Positions 10,820-22,599 of a DNA stretch of 64,000 nt are shown here, piece after piece. Source of the DNA: Ignelater luminosus (lineage: Eukaryota; Arthropoda; Insecta; Coleoptera; Elateridae); assembly GCA_011009095.1 (NCBI GenBank), contig VTPC01001718.1, positions 85,865 through 149,864 of the forward strand, in the 5' to 3' direction. The first letter of the stretch is position 1; every line of letters starts with the position of its first letter. The notes beneath the pieces are model-generated. The model saw nothing but the letters and a program-made list of their open reading frames with translations, was not told the DNA's origin and ran no database searches. A program made the translations under genes and the position numbers.

Positions 10820-11869
10820 TTATTTTTCAACATAGTCTCCTTGTAACTCTACACACTTCTCCCAGCGATGCTCCCATCTCTGTAACCCGTCCAAATAGTA
10901 CTCGGCATTTTTCTCTGCGAAATAATTGTTCACGAAGGTGATTGCTTCTTTATTTGACGAAAATCTTTGTCCTCCGAGCGCAATTTTTAGATGAGGGAAC
11001 AAAACGAAGTCGCTTGGGGCTAGATCTGGTGAGTAAGGCGGATGGTCAAGCAGTTCAAACCGTAATTCGTGGATTTTCGCCATGGCAACCGCTGAGGTGT
11101 GAGACGGTGCGTTGTCTTGGTGAAACAGGATTTTCTTTTTCTGCAGATGTGGCCGTTTTTTCGCAAGTTCTGCCTTCAGCTTGTCAAGTAATGATGCATA
11201 GTATGCTCCTGTAATGGTTTTTCCTTTTTGAAGATAATCGATTAAAATAACTCCATGACTATCCCGAAAAACAGTCGCCATCACTTTCCAAACAGAAAAA
11301 ACAGTATTTTCTTTTTTTGGAGCCGGTTCCCCCTTTGCAGTCCACTGTTTGGACTGTATTTTTGTTTCGGGCGTATAATGGTGTATCCAAGTTTCATCTA
11401 CAGTAATTAATCGGCGCCAAAACTCGGATTTATTTCGCCTAAACTGCGCCAAAAGAGCGTTGGAAATATTCATTCGAACACGTTTTTGGTCTAACGTGAG
11501 CAAACGCGGCACCCAACGCGCGGACAGCTTTCTCATGCCTAAATGTTGATTTAATATGTGACAAACACGTTCTTTTGACATGTTCATAACCTCTGCTATC
11601 TCTCTCACTTTAATTCGGCGGTCGTCTAGCACCATTTGGTGAACTTTGGCGATGTTTTCGTCGGTAGTTGCAGTTTTTGGACGTCCCGAACGTTCATCGT
11701 CTCCCAGGCTCTTACGGCCACGTTTAAATTCAGCAGCCCAAAATTTCACTGTGGTAAATGATGGTGCAAAGTCCCCATACACAGAATCCAACTCATCTTT
11801 TATTTGCGAAGGCGTATTGCCTTTCAAAAACAAATATTTAATGACAGCTCGATACTCGATTTTGTCCAT
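10820..11869 (-). CDS. Mariner transposase (DD34D), intact
   Basis: Encodes 349 residues from the ATG whose first base is 11869; the frame is open for two codons further upstream, from a GTG, but the ATG is the natural start (MDKIEYRAVIKY). The N-terminal third holds two helix-turn-helix segments for TIR binding. The linker WVPRLL lies near residues 119-124. The catalytic triad is D158 in TVDETWIHHY, D252 in FHQDNAPSHT and D287 in YSPDLAPSDF, with 34 residues between the second and third, the mariner spacing. The C-terminus has the usual WEHRWEKCVELQGDY. Length fits known active transposases of about 345-350 residues. It should cut the element at its TIRs and insert it at TA. There is no frameshift, internal stop or missing key residue. 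Confidence 0.95.
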   Translation of the reverse strand: MDKIEYRAVIKYLFLKGNTPSQIKDELDSVYGDFAPSFTTVKFWAAEFKRGRKSLGDDERSGRPKTATTDENIAKVHQMVLDDRRIKVREIAEVMNMSKERVCHILNQHLGMRKLSARWVPRLLTLDQKRVRMNISNALLAQFRRNKSEFWRRLITVDETWIHHYTPETKIQSKQWTAKGEPAPKKENTVFSVWKVMATVFRDSHGVILIDYLQKGKTITGAYYASLLDKLKAELAKKRPHLQKKKILFHQDNAPSHTSAVAMAKIHELRFELLDHPPYSPDLAPSDFVLFPHLKIALGGQRFSSNKEAITFVNNYFAEKNAEYYLDGLQRWEHRWEKCVELQGDYVEK

Positions 11870-12018
11870 TTTCACAAAAATCTCACATCAACTCCCTCAA
11901 ACGACTGTTACATAAAAACTGCGCGTCCAAAATGGCTGAAACTTTGGTGAGTAACTGTCAACAGATGAACAACGAAATTCAGTAGCTTTTATTTACGAGT
12001 GCTGCCATCTTCACGTTG

Positions 12019-12046
12019 AGGTCGGAAACTTTTCAGACCACCCTCG
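12019..12046 (-). repeat. Mariner terminal inverted repeat, transposase 5' side
   Basis: 28 bp ending CAGACCACCCTCG, a perfect inverted match to 10755-10782, with TA at 12047-12048. Confidence 0.95.
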
Positions 12047-12719
12047 TAAGTTAACTCCCCCACGCTTCTGAAGGATTTGCTAGTGTGCATCGAGGGTTCG
12101 CCCGCAAAGCTAAGTAAGGCCAGCTGTACGTTTGACTGAGGTAACATCAGATATTCAGTCGGAGCAAACTAAAAGAATAACAAAAACAGGGCTCACAAGA
12201 GATTTTTACAAGTAGCAAAAAAAGGTGACTAGAGATTGCAAGAAAGTGACTAAGAAGTGACCAAAACATTGCAGAAAAACAAAGAACTTTATTCATAAAA
12301 ATAAACTTGTTAACATAAATACAAAATTCATAAATACTAGTTTAAACAGTTGTTAGTTACGTTGTTGCAATGCTAGATTTAATTCGCAAAACCTTTATAA
12401 GTGAAAAAAACTAGAAAATGGTACTCTTTATACGATCAGCGTAGAGCGTAACGCCAAGGATTATCTAGAAACCAAACAATAAGAAGAAACTGAAGAACCA
12501 CTTCCAGTGGCAAAACCTTCTGATATTTTTATTAATCAAAGGAATTGGGTGAAACATAATTTGATCAATTTGGTGTTTGTAGATGAAAAGCAAGAAACCC
12601 AAAATGTACTGTCAAATACTACTCCATTCAGTACTGTTGTAGGGTATGATTTTGAATCACGTAATAGTACTCCATTATCATTTGCCAATTTCTTCTTGTA
12701 AATATATTTCTTCTTATAG

Positions 12720-14430
12720 ATGCCTAAGAAGAGGGAGCGATCTACAAATAAAGCTTCATGGTCTACAGAAGCAATGAAAGCAGCGCTCTAGGCAATAACA
12801 TCAGGAGAATCAATACGAAAGTTTGCAGCTCGCTTTGACATACCCTTCAGTACGCTAAAAGATCGAGTGATGGCGGACAAATGTTATAGTCCTTCATTAG
12901 GTAGAAAAAGTCTTCAGTGAAGATGAAAAATGAAACTGAAGAAACTGTCCTGTTGAAGTCCAAATTGTATTTCGGGTTGAGTCTTATCGACCTTCGAGTT
13001 TGCGGAAACTAATAATGTAAAGAACAATTTGTGTATGGATACCAGGCTAGCTGGAAAAGATTGGCTGTACGGTTTTCTCAAGCGACATCCTAAGATCAGC
13101 TTGAGAAAACTGGAGGCCATAAGTGTAAATAGAGTGGTGGTCTTAAAAACAAAGAGGAAGTCCACCCTTTCTATTCTAGCTTAGAACAGGTTGTATCAAA
13201 ATATAAAATATCGGCAACCAGTTTATATAATGTCGACGAAACGGGAATAACGACGATGCAAACGCCTTCCCGAGTACTGGGTCCCCAAGGAGTCAAGAAA
13301 CTCGGGAGCCTTGACTAGTTGGGAACATGGGGAAAATGTCACTGTTTGCTGCGCTTTTAGTACAGCAGGACATTGTTCATCTTCTCCAGGAAAAGAATAT
13401 CACCTCAGGTAGGAAAAGATGGACCAGTCGGATGGATGACCACCGAGCTATTTACAGAGGGGATAAAACATTTTGCCACTCATGTGAACGTATCTGTGGA
13501 GAACCCCGTGCTACTTGCCACTACCAGTCACACTTCTTCCCCAAGGTATCTACATACCGGTGGCAACCCCTGGACCTGACATTCTACGGACCTTTGAAAA
13601 CTGCATTCAACAGAGAATGCGATCTTACTGTGAAGATGAGGGATTGCCGAAAGATCACGCCATACGACCATTCTGGGTTGTTTAATAAGGTATATGACAG
13701 AGTTTCAACTCTAGAGAAAGCAACAAAAGGCTTTGAGAAGAGCGGTATCCTGCCTGCAAAAAATCTTAGACCAACAATTATTGCAGATGAGAAAGCCTGC
13801 TATACAAATATCAGACGAAGATGCAGCAACCTGAAGTTTCGCACCTACCTCAGCATCAAATTCCACGTGTGCAGATTTATCAAGTCCAATCCCTGCTACT
13901 CCTCCGTACCTCGGACACCAATCCATCTAGGCATCCTACTATTAACATCGGTATTTTAAATTCCACAGTACCTCCATCTTCCGGTTCATTACAGAATGCG
14001 ACTTTCAGAAAACGTACTACAGTTTCTGCGGCAGACGTTTCACCAATACCGAGTTCCTCAAATGCAACAGATAAGAATCCATTAACTAAAGATGCAAGAC
14101 CACGAGACAAAGGTCAGAAATATTAACGGTCACTCCAATTAAGGGGAGACTTGAAGAAGCAGAACTCCGGGGAAACCTTCCAAAAGGAAGCAAGTTAAAA
14201 GAGCCTTATTTTGATAGCTCATCTAGTGATGGCGAAGATAATAACGTTTGTGACGACGAATCGGATAATGACTTTTTCCTCTGCAGTGGTGAAACAAACG
14301 CCTCTAAAGAAATGTGTTCTGTATGCAATGAATTCGGTTTATGGCGAATTATGGTTTAGATGGGTCTTGTGTTCAGGATGGACACATGCAGACCTCCAAC
14401 AATATAAATGTGACTTTTGTTTAAATTAAT
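12720..14430 (+). pseudogene. Pogo-family transposase pseudogene (jerky/tigger-like) with C-terminal zinc motif
   Basis: From the ATG at 12720 the plus strand reads MPKKRERSTNKASWS and a pipsqueak-type helix-turn-helix (IRKFAARFDIPFSTLKDRV). In shifted frames it then reads the CENP-B-type DNA-binding segment (GKDWLYGFLKRHPKISLRKL, about 13050-13110), YNVDETGITTMQ with the first catalytic D (about 13225), a QPLD motif near 13565, and a C-terminal tail with CSVCNEFG and LCSGWTHAD (about 14310-14395), a cysteine pair motif common in insect pogo proteins. Many frameshifts and stops break the frame, and the block holding the second catalytic D (usually LDNH) is missing. The bases before 12720 (12507-12701) may be 5' sequence of the element. 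I could not define its TIRs. It is dead. Confidence 0.82.
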
Positions 14431-16429
14431 GTTTTTGATCATCTTTGTTAGTCATAGCTAATCACTTTAACATTTTTTTTCCTCATAAGTCTAACTCTAC
14501 AGTTATTTCTATTAGATGCTAATGAGTTTGAAACATATTTTAGCAGTAGTCTAACTTATAATAAAACTGGTAATAATAATATTCAGACTGATATTTGCAT
14601 TTAATTTTATTTCACAGAGAAATCAATTTAAAGATAGTTAAGGATAATAGGCAACTACTCATTCAGCTCTGCATATCTTGAAGCCTTTTCATTCCGAGTT
14701 ACCCCTTTGATAGCCTAACATTATTACGGACACCCAGTAATGTAATCACTATAAGACTAGAAAATGGAAATTATTGTCACTAACTTGCAACTGTGGACTA
14801 TTTTAGGATTAATAAAAGGATATACTTCCAAGCCATTTATAATAGGCATTTTTTGTTTCCTTTAGATATAATACTTTCATGATTTTATTTCAGAATATTC
14901 TGATTTATTAGATAATAATGGTTTCTGCTTTCTCAAAAGATTTTCCTATTGAAATTGGTCACTTTATATGTGAAATTCTTGCCCGTTATTTTTAAAAATA
15001 AGTAAAATCACCCAGGGCTTATTTTTATGCGAGAAATGCACAAAAGCTTAAAATTAGACTTGTAACAAAATTTCCAATAAACTGTATTGTTAGAAAATTA
15101 CTGATCATAAACTATCACCTACAAAGTTACATGGTAACCTATTGAAGAGCTTTCACGACGTTTAGTGTTTTATAAACATTTTATACTAAGCGAATTTAAT
15201 CGTAAGAGTAGACGTTTAAATGAGCTTCGATGGTGAAAAGCCATCGATTTTCGAACATTCTTGTTTTATTTAGGAGCAGTTGCTCTAAAAGATGTAGTAG
15301 ATATATACATTTTTTGTTATTTACACTGTAGCATTTCAATTCTTGTTACATTATCTTGAAAAATTTAGTTATTTATTTACTGACAATATGCTTAAATATT
15401 CGTTAATCATAGTAATTCAGTTTATAGCTTAGAATTTTTGGTGTACAATGTTCACACACTACACCACGATTGTGACGTTTATGGCCCATTGGATGAGTTT
15501 TCTTGTTTTGAAAAAAAGACTAATGGATGATTTACATAATTGGAAAGTAATTACTTTATTAGTTTTTTAACTGAAATAATATGCAGGTTTTTACATAAGA
15601 GTTTATTTAACTTATTTTTGTAAAGTTTTTCTTGTTTTTTAATTATTAATAAAATAATATGTTTTTAAATAACGTCACGGTAATGTATATGTCACGTGTT
15701 TATTAAGCCATTTTTAAACGTAACAATGACGTCGAGAAATGACGTGACATTTACCGTTAATACGACGTGTTTAACACGTCAATACGTGATGTAATATGAA
15801 ATTCTAGCTCAAATTTTAAACCGAAACTAACTATAGATAGTAAGATGGTTTCTTAGCATTTAGCATTCTCAACTGTCTGGCCCGAGTTTGATTATACATG
15901 ATAGATGGCAGAAACACTGTAGATTACCAAGAGAATCTTCCGTAAGTAAAACTGAACAACAATTAAAGAAAATAGTTCAAGCCAAATTTGAAATTTTATG
16001 AAATAATAAAACTACACAAATTGTTCTATTCTTATATCTTAAGAATGCAGATTGCCAATATTCAGAATTTTTTCTGACTGTTGAAGTAGCACCTTGAAGA
16101 GCAGAATCCAATACATGTCGTGACTCACAATTAAAATGTAGAAGGCCGGATGTGCAGGATAGTTATAATAAATACGTTCGTTTAATAATAGTAATAACAA
16201 ACAACAAAATAATAAATGTTATACCTTCAGAGCAACTCTTGGCTGTAAATAATGACAAGCCTTCACAGTACATGTGCATAATAAGAGGCGTAGTTTGATA
16301 TGTAGTTAACAAGAAAACATCCAAAATATTTTTAAGAAAATATTAAAGGATATTTGTCACTTCCATTTATATTATTCATCACTCTGCAGGTTCATTCACA
16401 CGATCATGTGCAAACTTGAAAAGTTACTA
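14431..16429. other. AT-rich non-coding DNA
   Basis: No protein signatures on either strand. The only structured feature I see is the ACGT-rich imperfect inverted repeat at 15670-15800, listed separately. Confidence 0.4.
15670..15800. repeat. ACGT-rich imperfect inverted repeat
   Basis: Contains about ten ACGT tetramers in 130 bp, against few nearby. ACGGTAATGTATATGTCACG on the left is loosely mirrored by the complement of CGTGACATTTACCGT on the right, and CGTGTTTAACACG is palindromic. The string AAGCCATTTTTAAA also occurs in a similar setting near 25920, suggesting the same dispersed family, possibly a MITE. Confidence 0.5.
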
Positions 16430-16600
16430 ATTAGGAAAACCCATATCTGTAAGGGATTTTCATAATGTTATCAATAATGTCTGAAATATGTAAAAAAAAA
16501 ACGCTGTAAATTCTGCGAAAGAAACACTGCAAATCTACTCTAAACACTCGTGGGCACTAAATAACCAACATGCTATTAGTTCTACTTAAAATATGAATTG
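16430..16600 (+). repeat. Dispersed repeat unit, single copy
   Basis: Carries the landmarks of the family clustered at 17.6 and 30.4 kb: TTTTCATAATGTTATCAATA, then an AAAACGCTG segment, ATCTACTCTAAACACTCGT, and GGCACTAAATAA followed by TATTAGTTC. It diverges after the landmarks end. No coding potential. Confidence 0.65.
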
Positions 16601-17589
16601 CTGTGAAACTTGCCTTTTCTTAAACATTCGCGATTCCAGTTGTATCCATTCAACGTACGCAGGTGTTCAATATAATGAGACGTTCAACCTAACAGGTCTC
16701 ACTGTATGACATTTTTCTTCATATCTTTCATTATTTCTACAACTAGGATAGCTGAAATATAACACCTAATAAGAATTCTTTTAAATATTATTCTTACAAG
16801 AAAATTAGAACTGCAAAGTTAGTACGTCATCCACATACCTTATTTCGCGAAAGGAAACATTACATGCATGGCTTCGTTACTAAATAACTATGAAGGTTTT
16901 TCATGGCCTGTACTAAATAAGCTATCAAAAAGTACTCGGCAACGTACTGATAGTTCTATTTTAGAATTTACTTTTAAAAATTAAAACTACAGTTGTCTTC
17001 ACAAAAAACGTAATGTTTCAGTGAGTAATTACTTTTAATCGCCAGCTTCCGCTAATTACAGAAGAAGTTTACTTTGTATTGAACCCTTATTCACACACAT
17101 ACAAAATAATTCCAGCTGTGGTAACCTGCGGGTGGTTTGTTTAGGCCTAGTTAACTAATGATGCCTAATGCATTCAAAGAACTGCATACGTGGTTAAAGC
17201 CTCAAGTCATTTAGTCAATTCAGGGTAATTAGAAAATTAAGATATTTTTTACTTGTATAAACGACCACTAAACTTCGACGCGGCTGCTGATTAGATAAAC
17301 TAAGAGTCAGAATTGTTCTTCAAAACGTCCTAATTTCGGCGCCTCCCTATAACATAAACCATCGCGCGCTGATTCTACTGTACAGTCTTTTGCATAAATA
17401 ATGTCGCAATTCATTCTTTTAATGAATGGATTAATCAAATACACAAAATCTGATTTAGCACAAATCAGGAAAGGCTATAAGAAGATTTCGAATTTAGATT
17501 TTGCATACTTGGTTAACTGTTTATTTAGAAATTATGACATTATTTATGCAAAAAGCAGTACAGAGTAAGTTGCAAAGTGAAGTTAAGAA

Positions 17590-18110
17590 CTTGCTGATAT
17601 AGGTTTTTATGATGCTATTAAATATCTAGAAATTCTGAAAAAAAATGCTGAGAATTCCGAGAAAAACGCTGGAAATCTACTTTAAACACTCAAAGACACT
17701 AAATAAACAATAGATTATTAGTTTGTACCATTCGAAGTGTGGCACTAATGCTGATTGTACAAAAATTACGTGTAGAACTCACAAAACTGTAAAATTGAAA
17801 CTGTAATCTAAGTACATGCACATACGAGTTTACACAACGTTATTAAATATCTGTATTCTACTCTAGATACTAAATACTCAACAAATTACTAGTTAGAAGT
17901 TCAAGACGTAGAAGAATCTTTAATTAAGGACATGTGGTGTCCGGCTATAGCATAATGGTGTGTTTAACGTCACTTTCAGATAGTTCAGTGTTATTCGTTA
18001 TTAAATATCTGAATATTCAAAGAAGAACGCACAGAGTTCTAAGAAAAACACTGGAAATTTACTCTAAACAGTCATAGACATGAAACAAGGTGGAAATTGC
18101 TAATTACATC
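17590..18110 (+). repeat. Cluster of about three diverged copies of the same repeat unit
   Basis: Landmarks recur at about 17610-17730 (GTTTTTATGATGCTATTAAA, then GAAATCTACTTTAAACACTC), 17825-17930 (a shortened copy without the CTCTAAACACTC block intact) and 17990-18110 (TTATTAAATATCTGAATATT, then GGAAATTTACTCTAAACA). Copies are spaced roughly 200 bp apart in the same direction. ATGGTGTGTTTAA at 17952 and again at 18258 extends the direct repetition to the right. Confidence 0.65.
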
Positions 18111-18118
18111 ATGCCATT

Positions 18119-18257
18119 CGAGGACCGGCGTTAGAGCATTTAGTGGTAAATAAGGTGGCGCAAGCATGTGTACATGAGGCAATTTGCCATAGACGCCGCA
18201 CAGTAGAGAATACATGAGACAACAAACTACGTACCACCCATAGACGCCAGCCCTGAT
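18119..18257. repeat. Possible small hAT-like inverted-repeat element
   Basis: The right end reads CCCATAGACGCCAGCCCTG, whose complement starts CAGGGCTGGCGTCTATGGG, a form typical of hAT ends. The left end CGAGGACCGGCGTTAGAG matches it only partly. The flanking 8-mers do not agree, so the boundaries are unsure. It lies inside the dispersed repeat cluster. Confidence 0.3.
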
Positions 18258-18259
18258 GG

Positions 18260-21200
18260 TGTGTTTAATATCAGTTTCAGATCATTCTCCACTGCCTCAT
18301 TTGCACGTCAGTCGTTACGCTAGTCTTTACAAGAAAAATATTCGGTGAATGGAGGTGGAATGGATAGGTAATTCCACTACAAATTGCCTTGATTTCTTCT
18401 TTTTCGAGACTAAACTGCGAATTGTATCCATAACATTAAAAAGCTGATTAAAAATTTTTAAAGTTTGTAAATTTTAGGTAATACATTTATTTTTGCGGTC
18501 TTGAATTTACAAGCTTCTTAATTTCTCGTGTACATCTTCTATATATGAACAAACTCTAGTTCTAGCTGTGTTAATCTAATTATTTTTGCAAAATTCTCAA
18601 AAAATTCCAAAAAGAAGACATAAATCTGTAAAAGAATGATGAAAACAAAATTGCGACTCTCTACTGTACCAAGTATTTTTCTTTCTATTTTACGTGACTA
18701 CCATTGCGTTGTTTTCCTTCGGTGTTAGGAAACAAGGTGGAACCAAACGGAAGGACTTCAACTTTATCAGAAGTACCTCGAGAAACTTCTATTTCACTTT
18801 CATAATTTATTGCAGACTTATCTGTAGTAGAAGAATGATTTTTTTGATTATCCAAGATGTGTAAATTGCAAAATGTCGTAAGATGGCTGGGAATTTATAA
18901 ATTAATTGTCCATCGGGCATAGATAGAGATCTAAGAAATAAAAAATGATTTTCACCATCATTGTCTGTTTTCCTAAGCAATGATTACGGGATGAGCAATG
19001 ACTGCCGCAGGCGGCCACAAAAGGGAATAGGAAGTGAAGTTCTTAATTTTAATTCTAAAAGGGCGAATAGAGATCTAATAAAGAAAGATTTTGACCATCA
19101 CGATGTCTATTTCTCTTAGGTAGTGGCTTCAGGTCCATAAAAGCGAGTACGAAGCGCGATTCCTAACCTTAATTATACCTTCTAAATTCGAAGCTTGAAG
19201 GATAGATGAAATATTTGTTTACAGATTCGATTTAAAATGAATGTAGCGACGAAACGGACTTTGCACATGTTCCATGCTTAATCATTGTTAGAACAGTTGC
19301 ATATCTTGCTGATCAAGTCATCAAGAGGTGGAAAGAACCGACCCTGAAAGTTGTAACAGTTGCGTTATTAGTTTTTCATTTAATTAGAATTTCCAGTTGT
19401 ACACACGAAAATTCTCTCTTCTGTAGCTTGTGTAGAGGTTAGTTATTACAATAATTTTCTTGAACCTTCTTGCTTTATAATAATAATAACAATATGATTC
19501 TATGCAACATAGCTTATAATCCTAATTTTATAGAAAAGTAAATTTTGGACTAATTTTACATAGGAACACATATATGAGAAATTTCAGGCAGTTAAGTCTG
19601 TGCTGATTTTTACAACGGTGAATTTGTACAGTATCAAAGCCCTATTACAAGGGTGCGCTACGGGTCGACGACGTTTTTTCGGGATAGTCAATTGTCACCG
19701 ACTGGGCCACTGAATGTCGTCGTTCATCAAGTAGGCAACTCGATGTGCTGGCATCACAGGTTCGACTCTTCTCTCGCCGGTATCTGCACAGGAGTGGGCA
19801 GCGCTTCGTTGTTCCAAGTTGGCTGGCACCTATTTAATGATTTCTTCTATTTATCTTTGCCCTTTTTCTGTAGTTGATATTATTTTTCTATTTTTGTTTA
19901 GTCTCCTTTTTCGATTAATTTGCAAAATCGTTGTGTTCTAGATAAATAAGACAGACATATAGTTTAGAATGAAAGAAGGTTGAGGTTGAGAGAGAAAGTC
20001 GGCGTCTCAACGACTTTTCTAAGTGCTACTGCTGCAGAGTTGGGTGCCGCTAACGGTGTTGAATACTACTGCAAACGCTGGGTGGCTTCCTTAGTGGACT
20101 GGAACTGGAACACTGTCTAGTTCGCCGATTCAAACCTTCTTGTATACATCTCAAATCGAAGTAGGCTGTGGGCCTTTTGTATCGAAGTATTATTAGATGT
20201 AGGTATTGTACAGAATATTTTGAAATATGTACTACATTTGAGTTAAAATTATGCCACTAACTGGTAGTGGTCGTAACAAAAACATTATTTACTTCTCTTT
20301 GACATGTACGCTAGGATCATCTTTTGTGTATAAATTCCCCACACAGACCATATGAATCGATGAAGGTGATTTTTCCTGAAATACTTGGAAATAATGATTG
20401 CTAATAGTTTTTCTACACCTTTTCAACTTCATATTGGTGCAAATCAATTCCAAATTGAGAATAATCAGTTTCAAACTGGGAATAATAAACTTCAAATCGA
20501 GACTTATCAGCTTCAAGTCGAGACCAACGAACTACAAACGTCACATTCGCAATAGTCAATATTCTTAAATTTTCCAGCCTTTAAAGAATGTTGAAAGGCA
20601 TGGAACGCTACAAAGCTATTGCCAACTTTGATAGAAAATCGACATTAATGTTATAACCGAAGTCAACGAATCCAAAACGGAATTGTACATGCGCATACCT
20701 GTTGTGAAACACAGATAGGTAGCAGTGAAAAGAATAAACCAATAAAATCTTAAGAGATTAAAATAATAATACTGGAAATTTAAAAGGCATATTGAAAGCA
20801 TAAAAAGAAAACTGGGAAGACTCCGATATACGACTCAGGTATGAGAATAACAGTGGTGAAACTAACATTAGAAAACAAGAGTAAACTAAACAAGGGCGGA
20901 AAATAGAAGAGAAGACGAAAGAGAGAAAAAAAAGGCAAATACAGAATGGAATAAATGAAATAGCATAAAGATAGGCAAAGAAGAGGAAATTAGAAAAAAA
21001 TTATAAGCAAAACAGAGATGGCGTGACAGGGAGGAAAGAATTTATCAAAAATAGGAAGAGAAAAAAAAAAGAGTGAAACAGAAATCGCGACAACGAAAAG
21101 AAATGAAAAAAAAAGATAAGAAAATGACAGAAAAAGGTTATCAACAACAATTATCACCAACTGCCTTTCTTGGCTTGGTAGTTCCAAGTGTTACATAAAA

Positions 21201-22400
21201 CCAATCAACGCCATACGTGACCACTGTAGATAATGGCAATTTTAAGATAATAATACTGTGGTATCTTAATTCTCAAAATGATTGAAATTGGTTAAGCTTT
21301 TTTCTACGCCAAAATAAATTTATGAATTTGTCAATTAAACCTGTGTGCTTGGATATCTGCCGACTATGAGCTGAATTATCAAAAATTACAAATGCAGTGA
21401 AAAAGTATACAGGATTGCAGCAAACTTTTTCTAGAGGGCTTCACGTTTTGTGGCCCACCTTGTATTTATTAATGTTTTTAAACATCCACTACTAGATTAA
21501 GGGTTATTTGTGTATGATACGTAATTATACAACCAGCATGACTTCATTTATGATGAGATTCAAATTATTTTCAACAGAAATTATGCAGTGGTCGTTATTA
21601 CATTTTCCTACGTTGAAGAAAAGAAGTAAACACCTAAACAATGTTTCTTGATTTTTGCCGTATACACCCTCTTTTTTAACCTGGATTAGCTGGCACCTCT
21701 ATAAATACTGCTGTATTGATCGTAATTTTATTATCTTTCAATTATCTTTTGTTGAAAAGCCCGTTAAAATAACAAGAAGTAAGAAAAGTTGCACAGCTTT
21801 GCAACACCACAGCGCTACGTATTCGTTCCACCTTTCTATAGCTCAAAGCAGAGCTCATGCTCTGGATGACTTTTAGTTATAGAAATAGAGGGAGTAGAGC
21901 TAACAAAGAGGTGCAACCAACACAAAAATAATTTCAGAATTGATTGATAACTAAGAAATGTGATGCTTACCGCGAGCCATAAAAGGCATGTAATACATCT
22001 GGCAAACGTCTTACCTAGCAAATAAAAATAGGCTACCGCTATGAGGAAAAAAATATAAAACAGGCTTTGTGTATCACTGGTTTTGTAGATAATAGAAAAT
22101 CCTTAACGCGTTGTTTTTCCGAAGAGGTGGCCGTAACAGGTTCCAGATATTTTACATTGTTAGTATAGGAAACTTTCCTTCGTGATAACTTTGTATTACT
22201 CTAGAGTGCAACTGTTTGCACATATATGAGCCCCAAATATAGAAACAAATAACCAATTGTGCCCCGTGAATGAGAGTTCAATCAAAAAGTGAAACAAGAA
22301 AAGTCCAAATTGCAGTTCGAGTTGCGTTTTTCAAACGTTTCGGTATACACAAGGTGCCTAGCAAACCTTGATGAAATTCTCTAACCATTCCGGGTTATTT
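18260..22400. other. Non-coding stretch with scattered simple repeats
   Basis: No recognisable protein family. Two locally GC-richer patches (19650-19810 and 19990-20170) contain tRNA-like B-box strings (GGTTCGACTCT at 19759, GATTCAAACC near 20130) and may be decayed SINEs. 20850-21130 is a purine-rich plus strand (GAAAGAGAGAAAAAAAAGG-type). The 21-bp minisatellite at 20442-20540 is listed separately. Confidence 0.35.
20394..20555 (+). other. Short open frame over a 21-bp minisatellite, seven-residue repeat
   Basis: From the ATG at 20394 a 53-residue frame runs to a TAG at 20553. Its second half (20442-20540) is a tandem array of about 4.7 units of 21 bp, each giving a variant of NQFQIEN (NQFQTGN, NKLQIET, YQLQVET). 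The period keeps the frame, and differences between units are often conservative. It could be an exon of a coiled-coil or glutamine-rich protein, or simply a minisatellite whose period happens to be divisible by three. No splice context was established. Confidence 0.35.
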
Positions 22401-22479
22401 TGTTTTTCTCTTTCAGGCGGTAAGTTAAAATTCTCGAATCTCAATTTTAGGCAGTCTAGGGTAGCCTGAGGAACAGATT

Positions 22480-22590
22480 TTCCACACCTCGCAATTTCCT
22501 GATTTCTCTAAGATTCTATAAATTTCCCCGATCTTTTCCTGATATTTAAAAAATCCCCAAATTTCTGATTTTTCCCGGTTGCTGAATACG
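22480..22590 (-). repeat. Degenerate short-period repeat
   Basis: On the plus strand, variants of a motif like AATTTCCTGATTTT recur five or six times (CAATTTCCTGATTTCTC, AAATTTCCCCGATCTTTTCC, CAAATTTCTGATTTTTCCC). This pattern resembles short interspersed repeats found in many arthropod genomes. The open frame on the minus strand is a by-product of the repetition. Confidence 0.5.
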
Positions 22591-22599
22591 CTGCAATAG

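Larger units (their letters stand above)
10755..12046 (-). mobile_element. Mariner transposon, structurally complete
   Basis: A 1292-bp element bounded by perfect 28-bp inverted repeats (CGAGGGTGGTCTGAAAAGTT on the outer side; 10755-10782 and 12019-12046) with TA on each side (10753-10754 and 12047-12048), the target duplication of Tc1/mariner insertions. It carries one open transposase gene on the minus strand occupying most of the unit. Length, TIR size and gene arrangement all match canonical mariners. The identical ends and undamaged frame suggest a young copy that could still be active. Confidence 0.96.

Noticed and set aside
19650..20170. tRNA gene or intact SINE suggested by GGTTCGACTCT and GATTCAAACC strings (also at 27049 and 56715)
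   Set aside because: B-box-like strings occur but I could not place an A box and cloverleaf around any of them; at most decayed SINE pieces.
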